Of a DNA stretch of 64,000 bases, positions 45,332 to 54,020 are shown piece after piece. The stretch is from Treponema sp. (GTDB lineage: Bacteria > Spirochaetota > Spirochaetia > Treponematales > Breznakiellaceae), in assembly GCA_031256035.1 (NCBI GenBank), contig JAIRRJ010000095.1, positions 1-64,000 on the forward strand. The letters are read 5' to 3'. Every line of letters starts with the position of its first letter. Positions within the stretch are counted from its first letter, which is position 1. Below the pieces are notes generated by a model. It did not search any database and was not told where the DNA came from. It worked only from the letters and a program-made list of their open reading frames with translations. The position numbers and the translations under genes were made by a program.

Positions 45332-46601
45332 ATCCAAAAGAAACTCCGAAACCGCCGCCCGAAAAGCTTTTCAAAAAATCCTGCGACCGGAAATCAACAC
45401 CCAAATCAAATTCAAAAATTCTAAGATTTAACGCCAAGTTAATACTGTTTTTCCAGAGACGATCTTCATAACCAATTCCAGCTGTAGCAAGAAACATATT
45501 TGCCAAATTGAGGCGTGTTTTCACATTTGCTTCAATTGAGAACGGTTCAAGATAAAGTGGATTTATTGAAAAACCAAGCGCTGGAACGAATGTAATCATT
45601 CTGGTTTTAAACGGCCGCCAATCCGCCCAGAAAAGCATCTTGAAGGGGCGAAAAATCAATATTTCTTCCTGCCCATAAATCATGTCGCTTAACTCGGTGT
45701 CAAACGATGATTCCATATCTTCAAGGTCAAAATTTCCCTCCATCTTCATATAACCGTATGTCTTCATATAATGGCTTAGTGTGGCCGGAATCATCGGTAA
45801 ATGAATTAAATCCAGTCCTACGTCAAAATCCAGAAAACTGAATTTGTCTTTTAACCCAAGAACTTCCGACAGGGGATATTCCGCTCCCAGATGAAAATCA
45901 AAACCCATTTTAGCGTTAAGGTCAAAAATACTATCAGGGAAGTCCTCAAGCGGGAAAGGCGTATATATGGACACATCATATTTCATGCTAAGTTCAGGCT
46001 TATCGTCCGCTTTGTTGACGTATGATATATCCGATTTTACATACATGAGAGGATAATACACAGAGGGTTTTATTTTTACCTTGAGTTTTTTGATGTGAAA
46101 AAAAGCATAGGGGCTTACATCGACAAAAGCCGCTCCGCCAACTTCTGACTTATCACCGGAGGTTTGATTTAAGAAAATAGTATTCCCGGAAAGGCCGACA
46201 ATACCCATCGTTTCCACGCCGGTAAAAAGGCCAAACCCCCATTTGCTTTTGCTATATGTAAAATAAAGTGGAGAAAGTACAACATCCAGGTTAATTTTCA
46301 TACCATCGTGAAGTTCATCAAGATCAATCACCATGGTTTCCTGAAAGATCTGACTGGCAGTAATAAAATCATTTGCAAAACCAACTGAAAGGTTTAACAA
46401 CCCAATTTCAAAAGCGCGATCTTCTATGGGAAGCAGTTTCTTTTTTTGGGCGGGCTGTTGTTCTTCTTCTGTTGTATCGTCTTCCACCCAGGCTGCTTCA
46501 CTATTTTCCCATTCATCATGATCATTTGCCCATGAAGGAGCATCTTGTGCGTACAGTGAAAAAGACATGATGATCAGGAAAAAAACAAATAATCTTTTCA
46601 T
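45315..46601 (-). CDS. outer-membrane beta-barrel protein, probable
   Basis: The start at ATG 46601 gives a signal peptide KRLFVFFLIIMSFSLYAQ; the frame opens 4 codons earlier. An acidic stretch (EWENSEAAWVEDDTTEEEQQ) follows. Amphipathic strands then alternate through 400 residues and end in FGVSFGFKFGW, a barrel C-terminal signature with a final aromatic residue. No named family is recognised. It lies 15 bp downstream of the lipoprotein gene in one operon. Confidence 0.7.
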   Translation of the reverse strand: MKRLFVFFLIIMSFSLYAQDAPSWANDHDEWENSEAAWVEDDTTEEEQQPAQKKKLLPIEDRAFEIGLLNLSVGFANDFITASQIFQETMVIDLDELHDGMKINLDVVLSPLYFTYSKSKWGFGLFTGVETMGIVGLSGNTIFLNQTSGDKSEVGGAAFVDVSPYAFFHIKKLKVKIKPSVYYPLMYVKSDISYVNKADDKPELSMKYDVSIYTPFPLEDFPDSIFDLNAKMGFDFHLGAEYPLSEVLGLKDKFSFLDFDVGLDLIHLPMIPATLSHYMKTYGYMKMEGNFDLEDMESSFDTELSDMIYGQEEILIFRPFKMLFWADWRPFKTRMITFVPALGFSINPLYLEPFSIEANVKTRLNLANMFLATAGIGYEDRLWKNSINLALNLRIFEFDLGVDFRSQDFLKSFSGGGFGVSFGFKFGW

Positions 46602-46616
46602 TTGATCATCCACATC

Positions 46617-47735
46617 CTAAAATTCCTGCGTATAATCAATCTTGGCTTTGAAGTACATTTCGGTTACCTTGAAATCTTGCGGGATACGTAGTATTTTGCC
46701 TTTTTCATATTGAATTCTGATTTTTGGTATAAACGGAATGTTTTCCGGTTTATTTATCTTCTTCATAGCGGCTTCATTAAACATGAATGAGAGAGAGTTC
46801 CCTGCAATTGGATTTTGAAACTTAAGTTCATCACTCTTTTTTTTGTCCTCAACATACAGAGTTCTGCCGGTAAAGGGATTTTTATTTAACACCATTCTAA
46901 ATTCCAGTTCGCGCACCATGTCGGACATAGAATCTTCGCCGCTTTTTCTGCCAAAAAGGTCTGATGTACCAAACATATCTTCCGGAAATTTTACATTTGA
47001 CGGATCTTCTTTTGCTATAAATTTCATCTCCAGCCAGATAATGAGTTCCGCCATTATTGATTGTTCAGAGACTATGAAATTTTCTGAAATAACCTTATTC
47101 TCTGGTATATAAGCGTAATAGTTAAAGGTTATATTCCCATTAGAGTTCATCTGTTCCGTAAGATCAATTTCTTCGCCGTCGACCGGCAGGGCTTTCCAAT
47201 TTTTCCAGTTATTCCGATTGACTATACTTTCGTTGGGTTCAATATCTTTTATGATTTCTGATGTCAATTTGGCGTCAAATTTTAATTCAATGTCCAAAGT
47301 CATATCAGTTTCTGAACAGCTTAAATACAGCCGGGACATGACCTTTTCAAATTCAAACCCCTCCAGAGTGTCAAACAATTCCGCCAGATCAATTGAACAT
47401 TCATTCTTATCTTTAGACAGTTCTGTGTCAGCAGTCATTTTTAATTGATTAGTACCATGAGAGGTTGAATTGCCATCAATTTTATCTATTTTAATAACCT
47501 CATTAAACAATTCTATGTGTATGAGATATGTCAGGGTTTCTGCATTACTTTTTTCAGAAATCATGCCTTCACCACTTACAAGGTCTTCTCCAAGACCGAA
47601 CATTTCGATTAGATCGCTTTTAGAAGGATACGTTACTTCCGGTGTCCCTTTGATTTGTACATTACCCGGCAAAGTACACGCGAAAACCGCTGACAACATG
47701 ACAAAAACAGCCAAAAAAGAACAGATTTTTTTCAT
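46617..47735 (-). CDS. lipoprotein, unknown function
   Basis: The start ATG 47735 gives a lipobox signal: KKICSFLAVFVMLSAVFAC. The frame extends upstream to 47795 without a better site. The 372-aa mature part is beta-rich and acidic, with strands such as NITFNYYAYIPENKVI and LIIWLEMKFIAKEDP. It is co-transcribed with the barrel gene that follows. The pair may be a lipoprotein and its outer-membrane partner. I do not recognise the family. Confidence 0.7.
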   Translation of the reverse strand: MKKICSFLAVFVMLSAVFACTLPGNVQIKGTPEVTYPSKSDLIEMFGLGEDLVSGEGMISEKSNAETLTYLIHIELFNEVIKIDKIDGNSTSHGTNQLKMTADTELSKDKNECSIDLAELFDTLEGFEFEKVMSRLYLSCSETDMTLDIELKFDAKLTSEIIKDIEPNESIVNRNNWKNWKALPVDGEEIDLTEQMNSNGNITFNYYAYIPENKVISENFIVSEQSIMAELIIWLEMKFIAKEDPSNVKFPEDMFGTSDLFGRKSGEDSMSDMVRELEFRMVLNKNPFTGRTLYVEDKKKSDELKFQNPIAGNSLSFMFNEAAMKKINKPENIPFIPKIRIQYEKGKILRIPQDFKVTEMYFKAKIDYTQEF

Positions 47736-47772
47736 ATAATGTGCCTCTAATATAAATATAATCAAAAAAACG

Positions 47773-49305
47773 CTAGGTTTCCAGATATTTAACAATTGTT
47801 TCCATTAATTCACTTTTATCTATTCCCCAGTTGCGCCCAAAGTGGGCAAAAAGCGCATCAGATAAAGCCATGAAATCATCAAAAACCGGTTGATTTGCCT
47901 GATTGTTTACCAGTCTACGGTTAACGATTAATTCCCAAAAGCGGGCAAAATTTTTGATGCGCTCAATATCAGCGGCGCTCATAGCCGAAGTTTCCAGTAC
48001 TTCGTAGGGCGGCTGCAGGCTGTAACGCATACCGAATGTTTCATTATGTCTTGCGATTGGCGCGCCGGGAAGCAGTTTCAGAATACCGAGCTGTATTTCG
48101 GTTTTACCTGCTCCCGAAAGCACACGCCAAAGCCGGTCAAAACCCATGCCAAAAGACGCAATGTCTTCGCCGGGGAGTCCCGCGATTAAGTCAACGTGAA
48201 TAATTGCGTTTGTTTTTTCGCGGATAAATCTGATGTTTTCCAGTTCTTTTTCAGGATTTGAAACCCTGCCAATGCGGGCGGCAATTTCCGGGTTAAGGGT
48301 TTGTACGCCGATTTCCAGACGCAATGTCCCCGGCGGAAAGCGGGTAAGTATTTCCCGCAATTCAGGCGGGAAAAGAGAGGGAACCATCTCGAAATGGACA
48401 ACGATGGCGTTTCCCTCAGCAATTTTTTCAAGAAAAAACTCACATATCCGCAGCGTGCGCTTAATGTTCAAATTGAAAGTCCGGTCAAGGAATTTGAAAG
48501 TCTTCGCGCCGCGCCTGACAAGAACATCCATTTCCGCGAGAAACGGTTCAAGCGCGAATTCCCGCACGGGCGGGAACCGCAAACCTTTGGTTCGACGCCC
48601 TTCGGGCTCGGCGTCAGGTACGCCACCCTGCTCTTTTACCGCGCTCAAACCTCTTGCAACGAAGTTTCCCGCGCCTAATGCAACGAAGTTTCCCGCGCAG
48701 AATTCACAGCTAAACGGGCAGCCGCGGCTTGCTTCGACATAGATCAGTTTTTTCGCGGCATCTTCATCGGTATAAAAATGATAGCCGCTCTTTAACTCGC
48801 TAAGATTGACAGGTTCAGCATTTATGAACTGCGCGGGAAACTTCGTTGCAATATGTACAGTCCGGCGCGGTGAACGCTCTGTTGTTAAAATATTTTCGCA
48901 TAATGCCCTGAAAGCCGCTTCTCCTTCGCCCCGGATGACATAATCCGCATACCGGAAAATTTTGGTAGTTGGCGGCAAATACGAAACTTCAGGACCGCCA
49001 AGAACCACAACAGGTTTTGTCTCCGCCCATGCCTTCTCCAGTTCAGCAAACAGTTCAACCGTGGCGGCATGATTCCAGATTGAAACGGAAATGCCCAGAA
49101 TTCGCGGACGGGCGGCGAGTATGGGTTCTGTTTTTTCAGCTAACGGCTGGCGGAGGGCAAACTCAATTATTTCGCATTGAGCTTCCAGTTCGCCAAGGTT
49201 GGTTTTCAGGAGACGCAGAGCAAGTGAGGGATGTATCCATTTTGCGTTGATTGTCGTCAGCAGAATGGGCTTATTTAAGAACACAGTTGGTTCTTTCGCT
49301 TTCAC
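47773..49305 (-). CDS. B12-binding radical SAM protein (DUF4080) with a large repeat-derived insertion
   Basis: The gene starts at GTG 49305, overlapping the upstream stop (TAGTG); the frame is open to 49341. About 510 aa. The cobalamin-binding half has NAKWIHPSLALRLLKTNLGE, VVVLGGPEVSYLP and IRGEGEAAF. The radical SAM cluster is ASRGCPFSCEFC. Directly after its third cysteine lie about 43 residues (from AGNFVALGAGNFVARG to GLRFPP) encoded by two E1 copies and one E2 copy, before the family sequence resumes at VREFALEPFLAEMD and TFKFLDRTFN. A third E1 copy encodes HIATKFPAQF near residue 152. A DUF4080 C-terminal domain follows. Function unknown. Confidence 0.85.
   Translation of the reverse strand: MKAKEPTVFLNKPILLTTINAKWIHPSLALRLLKTNLGELEAQCEIIEFALRQPLAEKTEPILAARPRILGISVSIWNHAATVELFAELEKAWAETKPVVVLGGPEVSYLPPTTKIFRYADYVIRGEGEAAFRALCENILTTERSPRRTVHIATKFPAQFINAEPVNLSELKSGYHFYTDEDAAKKLIYVEASRGCPFSCEFCAGNFVALGAGNFVARGLSAVKEQGGVPDAEPEGRRTKGLRFPPVREFALEPFLAEMDVLVRRGAKTFKFLDRTFNLNIKRTLRICEFFLEKIAEGNAIVVHFEMVPSLFPPELREILTRFPPGTLRLEIGVQTLNPEIAARIGRVSNPEKELENIRFIREKTNAIIHVDLIAGLPGEDIASFGMGFDRLWRVLSGAGKTEIQLGILKLLPGAPIARHNETFGMRYSLQPPYEVLETSAMSAADIERIKNFARFWELIVNRRLVNNQANQPVFDDFMALSDALFAHFGRNWGIDKSELMETIVKYLET
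48567..48620 (-). repeat. dispersed repeat E2, copy 2 (inside DUF4080 gene)
   Basis: Nearly identical to 44342-44395 but in the opposite orientation on the window. On the coding strand it is read in another frame: PDAEPEGRRTKGLRFPP here versus YLTPSLKGVEPKVRGSLP there. Confidence 0.85.
48654..48700 (-). repeat. dispersed repeats E1, copies D and E in tandem
   Basis: Two copies of TGCAACGAAGTTTCCCGCGC (48655-48674 and 48679-48698), separated by 4 bp. On the coding strand they give GAGNFVA and AGNFVA. Confidence 0.8.
48829..48855 (-). repeat. dispersed repeat E1, copy F
   Basis: Inverted relative to copies D and E. On the coding strand it reads HIATKFPAQF, the same frame as copies A and C. 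Confidence 0.8.
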
Positions 49306-49916
49306 TAAATGCCGAACAAACCAATAGTACCGGTTTTCCACTCTTCACGCGCTTCCATGACAAGATGCTCTACTTCAAACCAGTTGTCGGCGCGGGGGCC
49401 GGGCATTTCGCGGTTAGTGGAATTGCTGAACACGATGGTTTTACATCCCTGTTTGCGCAGGTTGATTATGTTTTCGGGAGCGTCGTCAATGTAGACATGA
49501 GCGCCGACAGCGCCTTTGTCGTTCATAAAGCAGATGTCCCAGTAGGGAATGTCGTAGTTGTCCAGCCAGTCAACAGTTTGAGTTATTGACGTGCGGTGGG
49601 AGTATTTCAGAAAGAGCCGGTGTGTGATAATGCGGACGCGGATTCCCTGACTGGACAGTTTGCGCAGGATTGCCGGAGCGTGTTCAATCGGCTCCATGTC
49701 GCGGAAAATATTCCGCTGGGTTACCGCAAAACGGTGCAGCCTGTCGTAGCCGCCCAATTCATCAAGACCCCATTCTTTAAGCCCGTAGCTCACTTCGGGA
49801 GTGAGAGATTCAACCGGCCTGTGCAGCCACTCGGAGGCAATTTTCCGTATCGTTCCGTAAAAATCACCTACCACTCCGTCAAGATCAACGCCGAAAATAA
49901 AACTGCTTTCATCCAT
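49305..49916 (-). CDS. HAD-superfamily 5'(3')-nucleotidase-like protein
   Basis: The 203-aa protein starts with FGVDLDGVVGDFYGTIRK, a HAD motif I with DxDG. The NT5C-type phosphatase layout follows: RVRIITHRLF (motif II), VYIDDAPENI (motif IV). It probably dephosphorylates a nucleotide. It overlaps the glgX stop region by 8 bp and couples by TAGTG to the DUF4080 gene. The set glgX, nucleotidase, DUF4080 is one minus-strand operon. Confidence 0.8.
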   Translation of the reverse strand: MDESSFIFGVDLDGVVGDFYGTIRKIASEWLHRPVESLTPEVSYGLKEWGLDELGGYDRLHRFAVTQRNIFRDMEPIEHAPAILRKLSSQGIRVRIITHRLFLKYSHRTSITQTVDWLDNYDIPYWDICFMNDKGAVGAHVYIDDAPENIINLRKQGCKTIVFSNSTNREMPGPRADNWFEVEHLVMEAREEWKTGTIGLFGI

Positions 49917-52071
49917 TGGTTATATCCTTTGAAATCATAATCGCCATACTGCGCGCTTTAACCGGATAGGTGCGCTGAGACGGCAGAATCTTTTCCGCTC
50001 CGGGACGGAGTATGTCGTTAGGTGAACTAAGTCCTGTATCCACAGCGCGAAACCACTCTTTTTTTGCCGGAGCTTCCGCCATTGTGAAAGCCTGCGGATT
50101 TGTACTTGCGTTGAACATGATGTAAAAATCATTGTCATCGCGGTCGGCAAGAGTTTCCGCTCTGCTGCCGTCTACACGTAACGCCAGAAAATAGCCGATG
50201 CTTTCCCAGTCAGGGACATTTCCTTTTTCATCGTACCAGCTTATGTCGGGGATGGCGTTATAACTGCCGCCCCTGCCGGAGAAAAACTCAGGACGCATAA
50301 AGCCGGGATGCCTCAGCCGGAAAGCGATCATCTCTTTGACAAAGCGGTACAGGTTTTTATTTTTTTCGAGTAATGACCAATCGTACCATGAAATTTCGTT
50401 ATCCTGACAGTAGGCGTTGTTGTTGCCGCCCTGAGTGCGAGCAAATTCATCGCCGCCAAGAATCATGGGCGTACCCAGAGAAATCATCATAGTGGCGAAG
50501 AAATTCTTGAGCTGCCGTTCCCGCAGCGCCTCCAGAACCGGCTCATGAGTGGGACCTTCATGGCCATAGTTATAACTTATATTGTTATCGTTGCCGTCCC
50601 GGTTTTCCTCACCGTTGTCCTCGTTGTGCTTGCCATTATACGAAACTAAATCTTTCAGAGTGAAACCATCGTGGCTTGTAATAAAATTGATCGAGTGGAA
50701 AGGTTTGCGGCCGTCCCGCAGGTACAAGTCGGAACTGCCCGCCAGACGCGTCGCCAAATGGCGGGTTTCCATCGGATCGCTGCGCCAGTACCTGCGAACA
50801 TCATCGCGGTATTTATCGTTCCATTCCGCCCAGCGGCCGCCGGGGAACCATCCCACCTGATAAGCCCCGCCCGCATCCCATGCTTCGGCGATAATTTTTG
50901 TCGCGTTTAGCACCGGGTCTTCCGCGATCCTTTCCAGAGTGGGAGGGTTTTCCATAAGCCGCCCGTATTGATCCCGCCCCAGAATCGAACCCAAATCGAA
51001 ACGGAAACCGTCAACGTGCATTTCCATTACCCAGTAACGCAGGCAGTCCAGGATGAGGGAACGCACCACCGGATTGTTACAGTTCATCGTGTTGCCGCAG
51101 CCCGAATAGTTTTGGTAGTACCGCCGGTTCTCGTTTAATATGTAATAAACTGAATTGTCCAAGCCCCGGAAAGAAAAAGTCGGCCCCATCTCGTTGCCCT
51201 CGGCGGTATGATTGAACACAATGTCAAGAATGACCTCAATTCCCGCCTTGTGCAGTTCGCGAACCATCTCCTTGAATTCGCGCACCTGCCCGCCGGGACT
51301 TCTGTCCGATGAAAACGAACCCTTGGGCGCGAAAAAAGACACTGTCGAATACCCCCAGTAATTGGTCAGCAGATTGCCGGTGCGGGGATTGCGCCGCGAA
51401 AATTCATTTTCGTTAAACTCCTGCACCGGCAGAAATTCAATGCTGGTGATACCCAAATCCTTGAAAAACGGAATTTTTTCGATTACTCCCCGGTATGTTC
51501 CCGGATGTTTTGCCCCCGACTGAGGGTGGGCAGTAAGGCTTTTCACATGGGTTTCGTAGATCACACTGAAACGCAGCGGATAGTTGAGGGGCATATCCCC
51601 CTGCCAGTCAAAACTATCGTCAATGACAATACAGCGCGGCTGATCGGCAATATCATCGGTATATGAAAAAGTAAGATCACCGCCGGGCTTTTTGGGATCA
51701 TAGCCCAAACTTTTACCGAAATCCCAGTTACTGATGTCGGTTAGAGCCTTGGCGTAAGGGTCAAGCAAGACTTTATTCGGATTAAAGCGCATCCCCCTTT
51801 CAGGATTGTAGGGGCCGTCCGCTCGGTACAGATAACAGGCCCCGGCTTTAAGGCCTCTGACGAAGCAATGCCAAATATTGCCGGTCTTGTTTTCCCTTTT
51901 GTTCAACGGGATTTGAATTGAAGGGCTGCCAACAGCAGCGGATTCGAAGAGGATTAGCGTCATTGCCGTGGCATTTCGGGAGAAAACGGCAAAATTAACG
52001 CCGTCTTTGGTCAGCGCTGCCCCCAGAGGCAGCGCTCTCCCGCCATCCACCGCAAGATTATCAAGGGTCAT
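49909..52071 (-). CDS. glgX: GlgX, glycogen debranching enzyme (GH13 isoamylase type)
   Basis: The 720-aa enzyme has an N-terminal CBM48-like domain (GRALPLGAALTKDGVNFAVF). The GH13 core has DIVFNHTAEGNEM, VDGFRFDLGSILG (nucleophile Asp near 359), IIAEAWDAGGAYQVG (acid Glu near 392) and FITSHDGFTLKDLV. Length and motifs fit GlgX/isoamylase rather than pullulanase. It removes alpha-1,6 branches left by the phosphorylase at 22.8 kb. TATAAT ends 6 nt before the ATG and there is no Shine-Dalgarno box, so a leaderless mRNA is likely. First gene of its operon. Confidence 0.93.
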   Translation of the reverse strand: MTLDNLAVDGGRALPLGAALTKDGVNFAVFSRNATAMTLILFESAAVGSPSIQIPLNKRENKTGNIWHCFVRGLKAGACYLYRADGPYNPERGMRFNPNKVLLDPYAKALTDISNWDFGKSLGYDPKKPGGDLTFSYTDDIADQPRCIVIDDSFDWQGDMPLNYPLRFSVIYETHVKSLTAHPQSGAKHPGTYRGVIEKIPFFKDLGITSIEFLPVQEFNENEFSRRNPRTGNLLTNYWGYSTVSFFAPKGSFSSDRSPGGQVREFKEMVRELHKAGIEVILDIVFNHTAEGNEMGPTFSFRGLDNSVYYILNENRRYYQNYSGCGNTMNCNNPVVRSLILDCLRYWVMEMHVDGFRFDLGSILGRDQYGRLMENPPTLERIAEDPVLNATKIIAEAWDAGGAYQVGWFPGGRWAEWNDKYRDDVRRYWRSDPMETRHLATRLAGSSDLYLRDGRKPFHSINFITSHDGFTLKDLVSYNGKHNEDNGEENRDGNDNNISYNYGHEGPTHEPVLEALRERQLKNFFATMMISLGTPMILGGDEFARTQGGNNNAYCQDNEISWYDWSLLEKNKNLYRFVKEMIAFRLRHPGFMRPEFFSGRGGSYNAIPDISWYDEKGNVPDWESIGYFLALRVDGSRAETLADRDDNDFYIMFNASTNPQAFTMAEAPAKKEWFRAVDTGLSSPNDILRPGAEKILPSQRTYPVKARSMAIMISKDITNG

Positions 52072-52077
52072 GGGATA

Positions 52078-52105
52078 ATTATATCATAATTTGAAAAAAT
52101 AACAA
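52078..52105 (-). promoter_or_regulatory. leaderless promoter of glgX
   Basis: On the minus strand TTGTTA, 16 bp, TATAAT (plus 52078-52083), then 6 nt to the ATG at 52071. Confidence 0.65.
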
Positions 52106-52228
52106 AATAGAGAATAAGGAAGAGAGGAAAGCATGATTTAACCCCAAAATGGCTAATAAAATATGATGAGACCGGAGAAAGCATAGCTGAAACATAAAAA
52201 ACGCTCAAGGAACGGTGAAAAGAGAAAA

Positions 52229-52262
52229 AAAAGGTGTCAGCAGTTCATGCTGACACCTTTTC
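52229..52262 (-). terminator. rho-independent terminator of the Lys/Ala-rich gene
   Basis: AAGGTGTCAGCA pairs with TGCTGACACCTT; a run of eight T follows on the minus strand. Confidence 0.9.
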
Positions 52263-52270
52263 GAAGTTTT

Positions 52271-52354
52271 TTACTTCTTTGCTTTTGCTGCAGGTTTTTT
52301 CGCCGCCGGTTTCTTTGCTGCCGGTTTCTTTGCTCCTGCTTTTGCCTTTGCCAT
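52271..52354 (-). CDS. 27-aa Lys/Ala/Pro-repeat peptide (histone H1-like)
   Basis: The ATG at 52354 has GGAGGGG upstream. The peptide is MAKAKAGAKK, then (PAAKK)-type repeats, ending KAKK: three repeats of PAAKK/PAAKA. It is extremely basic and should be unfolded. It has its own promoter (TTGCAT, 17 bp, TATATT; plus 52396-52424) and a strong terminator, so it is a real and probably highly expressed gene. Such AKKP repeats occur in histone H1 tails and bacterial nucleoid proteins. A DNA- or RNA-compacting role is likely. Confidence 0.75.
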   Translation of the reverse strand: MAKAKAGAKKPAAKKPAAKKPAAKAKK

Positions 52355-52395
52355 TTGATTCCCCTCCATAAAAAATTTGTGGGCGTACCCTCTTT

Positions 52396-52424
52396 AATAT
52401 ACACCCACTATAAAAAAAATGCAA
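52396..52424 (-). promoter_or_regulatory. promoter of the Lys/Ala-rich mini-gene
   Basis: TTGCAT (plus 52419-52424), 17 bp, TATATT (plus 52396-52401), read leftward. Confidence 0.65.
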
Positions 52425-52573
52425 TTAAAAAAGAAAAAAATTCAGAGAGAAAACATCGGTAAAAAGCGGCAACCTCCTGTTGCCTCTTTCAGAGCCGCCT
52501 TTTTTGCTACTGTTTTTATGCCGCAAAAAAGTACGCATCTTCTGGATGCGACGAGTCATGCATAGCTTTCAAT
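52425..52573. other. intergenic region with small hairpins
   Basis: Contains GGCAAC/GTTGCC (about 52468-52484) and GCATC/GATGC (about 52536-52550) hairpins. No ORF with a start signal. Confidence 0.4.
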
Positions 52574-52610
52574 AAAAAAAACAGCATCCCATAAATGGAA
52601 TGCTGTTTTT
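52574..52610 (-). terminator. terminator of the tRNA gene
   Basis: AACAGCAT and ATGCTGTT arms with CC/GG inside, followed by a T-run on both strands. It lies directly after the tRNA 3' end on the minus strand. Confidence 0.85.
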
Positions 52611-52683
52611 TAGCAAGGGCAGGACTCGAACCTGCGACCTCCGGGTTATGAGCCCGACGAGCTGCCAACTGCTCTACCTTGCG
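52611..52683 (-). tRNA. initiator tRNA-Met (CAU)
   Basis: The minus strand folds to a cloverleaf: acceptor CGCAAGG with CCTTGCT, D-arm GAGC/GCTC, anticodon loop CTCATAA, T-arm GCAGG-TTCGAGT-CCTGC and discriminator A. Two marks show the initiator type. The 1-72 pair is a C-U mismatch, and the anticodon stem has three G:C pairs next to the loop (GGG/CCC). CCA is not encoded. Confidence 0.95.
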
Positions 52684-52709
52684 CCGTTATTAGTAACTTA
52701 CCGATTCTC

Positions 52710-53435
52710 TTAACGTTTGTCAAGGGTTGTTGTGAAGGCTTTTTCCGAATCCATGCCGCGAATTGTCATAATTGATGAGGCAAGCGCCGACAGGGCTATA
52801 AGGACTGCGGCTATTGACGGGATGCCTGGTCTCGCGACCATAAAATTGTAGATGCCGTGAATGGCGGTGGCGGCAAGGAGGCGGAAAATCGCCTGGAGGG
52901 GGTTGGTGCGAAACATTACCGCCGCTGCTCCGACACGGGAACCGCAGGCGGCGTGAAGTGGGGCGGCGGTGACGGCGCGTAACATCAGTATACCGGCATT
53001 GGAAGCTCCGATAACGGCACTTTCAAGAACTGCAAAACCAAGACCGGCAACGAGACCGGCGGCAGTTCCCCTTTTTACATCATTGAAGGAAAGTGTGCGA
53101 TCCGGAACTTCACTTCCGGTATTGTCTTCGGATATTATCCGGCTGTTTGTCCTGAAAAGAATAATCAGCATCAGCAGGCGGCTTAATTCTTCGGTAAAGG
53201 CGACACGGACAAAAACATAAAAAAACAACGCTAGTCTGCCGCCGGACGAAATTGGAAAATCCAGGAGGTTTTGCAGCATGAGGGCGGGGAAAAAAGCTGC
53301 CGCGCCAGCGAGCAGGGCAAACAAGAATCTGATGAGCGGAAATTGATATTTTGCAAGGCGGAACCAGATATACACAGCGAGTACAGGAATCGATGAAGTA
53401 AAAATGAGTAAAAACAATACCCACGAACCGGACAT
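52710..53435 (-). CDS. PrsW-family intramembrane metalloprotease
   Basis: The start ATG 53435 fits the first membrane helix (SGSWVLFLLIFTSSIPVLAV); the frame extends to 53525 over the shikimate kinase gene. About 241 aa with eight membrane helices. The active-site motifs of PrsW are present: AFTEELSRLLML (EE), GFAVLESAVIGA, PLHAACGSRVGAA (His) and AIHGIYNFMVA (His). In Bacillus, PrsW cuts an anti-sigma factor; no such partner gene is seen here. The intergenic region with aroK is only 39 bp and must hold both promoters. Confidence 0.85.
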   Translation of the reverse strand: MSGSWVLFLLIFTSSIPVLAVYIWFRLAKYQFPLIRFLFALLAGAAAFFPALMLQNLLDFPISSGGRLALFFYVFVRVAFTEELSRLLMLIILFRTNSRIISEDNTGSEVPDRTLSFNDVKRGTAAGLVAGLGFAVLESAVIGASNAGILMLRAVTAAPLHAACGSRVGAAAVMFRTNPLQAIFRLLAATAIHGIYNFMVARPGIPSIAAVLIALSALASSIMTIRGMDSEKAFTTTLDKR

Positions 53436-53474
53436 AGATAGTATTTTATCAAATTTTTTTGTAAGGTAATACCC

Positions 53475-54020
53475 ATGATGCCGAATGGACGCATGGAAAC
53501 AATCGTTCTGACAGGTCCGAAACATTCAGGCAAAACAAGCGCAGGCAGGGCTTTGGCGGCATTGTTCTCCTGTGTTTTTTTTGATCTTGATGATCTTGTC
53601 AAACAAAGAACGGGAAAGAGTCCGAGGCAGCTTTACATTGAAGCCCCCGCCATATTTCAAAAATCAGAGACCGAAGCGCTGGCGGATATTCTTGGCGGCG
53701 CAGAAACAGGAAGCACAAACCGCCGTGTAATTGCCACTGGCGGCGGAATCATCGACAATCCTGATGCTGTCGCAATCCTCGCCAACTCCGGCGCACTGGT
53801 GGTATACCTCAATGTTTCCGCCGGCTGCGCCTGGGACAGGATCGCAGATGGGGAATTGCCGCCGTTTCTTAAAACAGAAAACCCCAAGGAAACCCACCGC
53901 GCCCTGCACGAGAGGCGTGCGGCGGCTTATTCTAAGTTTGCCAAAATCGTTATTGAAGCCGAAGGAAAAACCCCCGAAGAAATAGTAGCGCAAATTTATC
54001 AAAAATTACAAGATTTGTGA
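53475..54020 (+). CDS. aroK: shikimate kinase-like protein
   Basis: The 181-aa protein has a P-loop LTGPKHSGKTSAGRALA, the shikimate-binding FFDLDDLVKQRTG, ATGGGII and a late LHERRAAAYSKFA. These fit shikimate kinase. The usual Arg-rich lid (about residue 125) reads DGELPPFL instead, so the lid Arg is not obvious. The start is ATG 53475 or the second ATG three bases later. The next 87 bp hold a partial E2 repeat. Confidence 0.85.
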   Translation: MMPNGRMETIVLTGPKHSGKTSAGRALAALFSCVFFDLDDLVKQRTGKSPRQLYIEAPAIFQKSETEALADILGGAETGSTNRRVIATGGGIIDNPDAVAILANSGALVVYLNVSAGCAWDRIADGELPPFLKTENPKETHRALHERRAAAYSKFAKIVIEAEGKTPEEIVAQIYQKLQDL

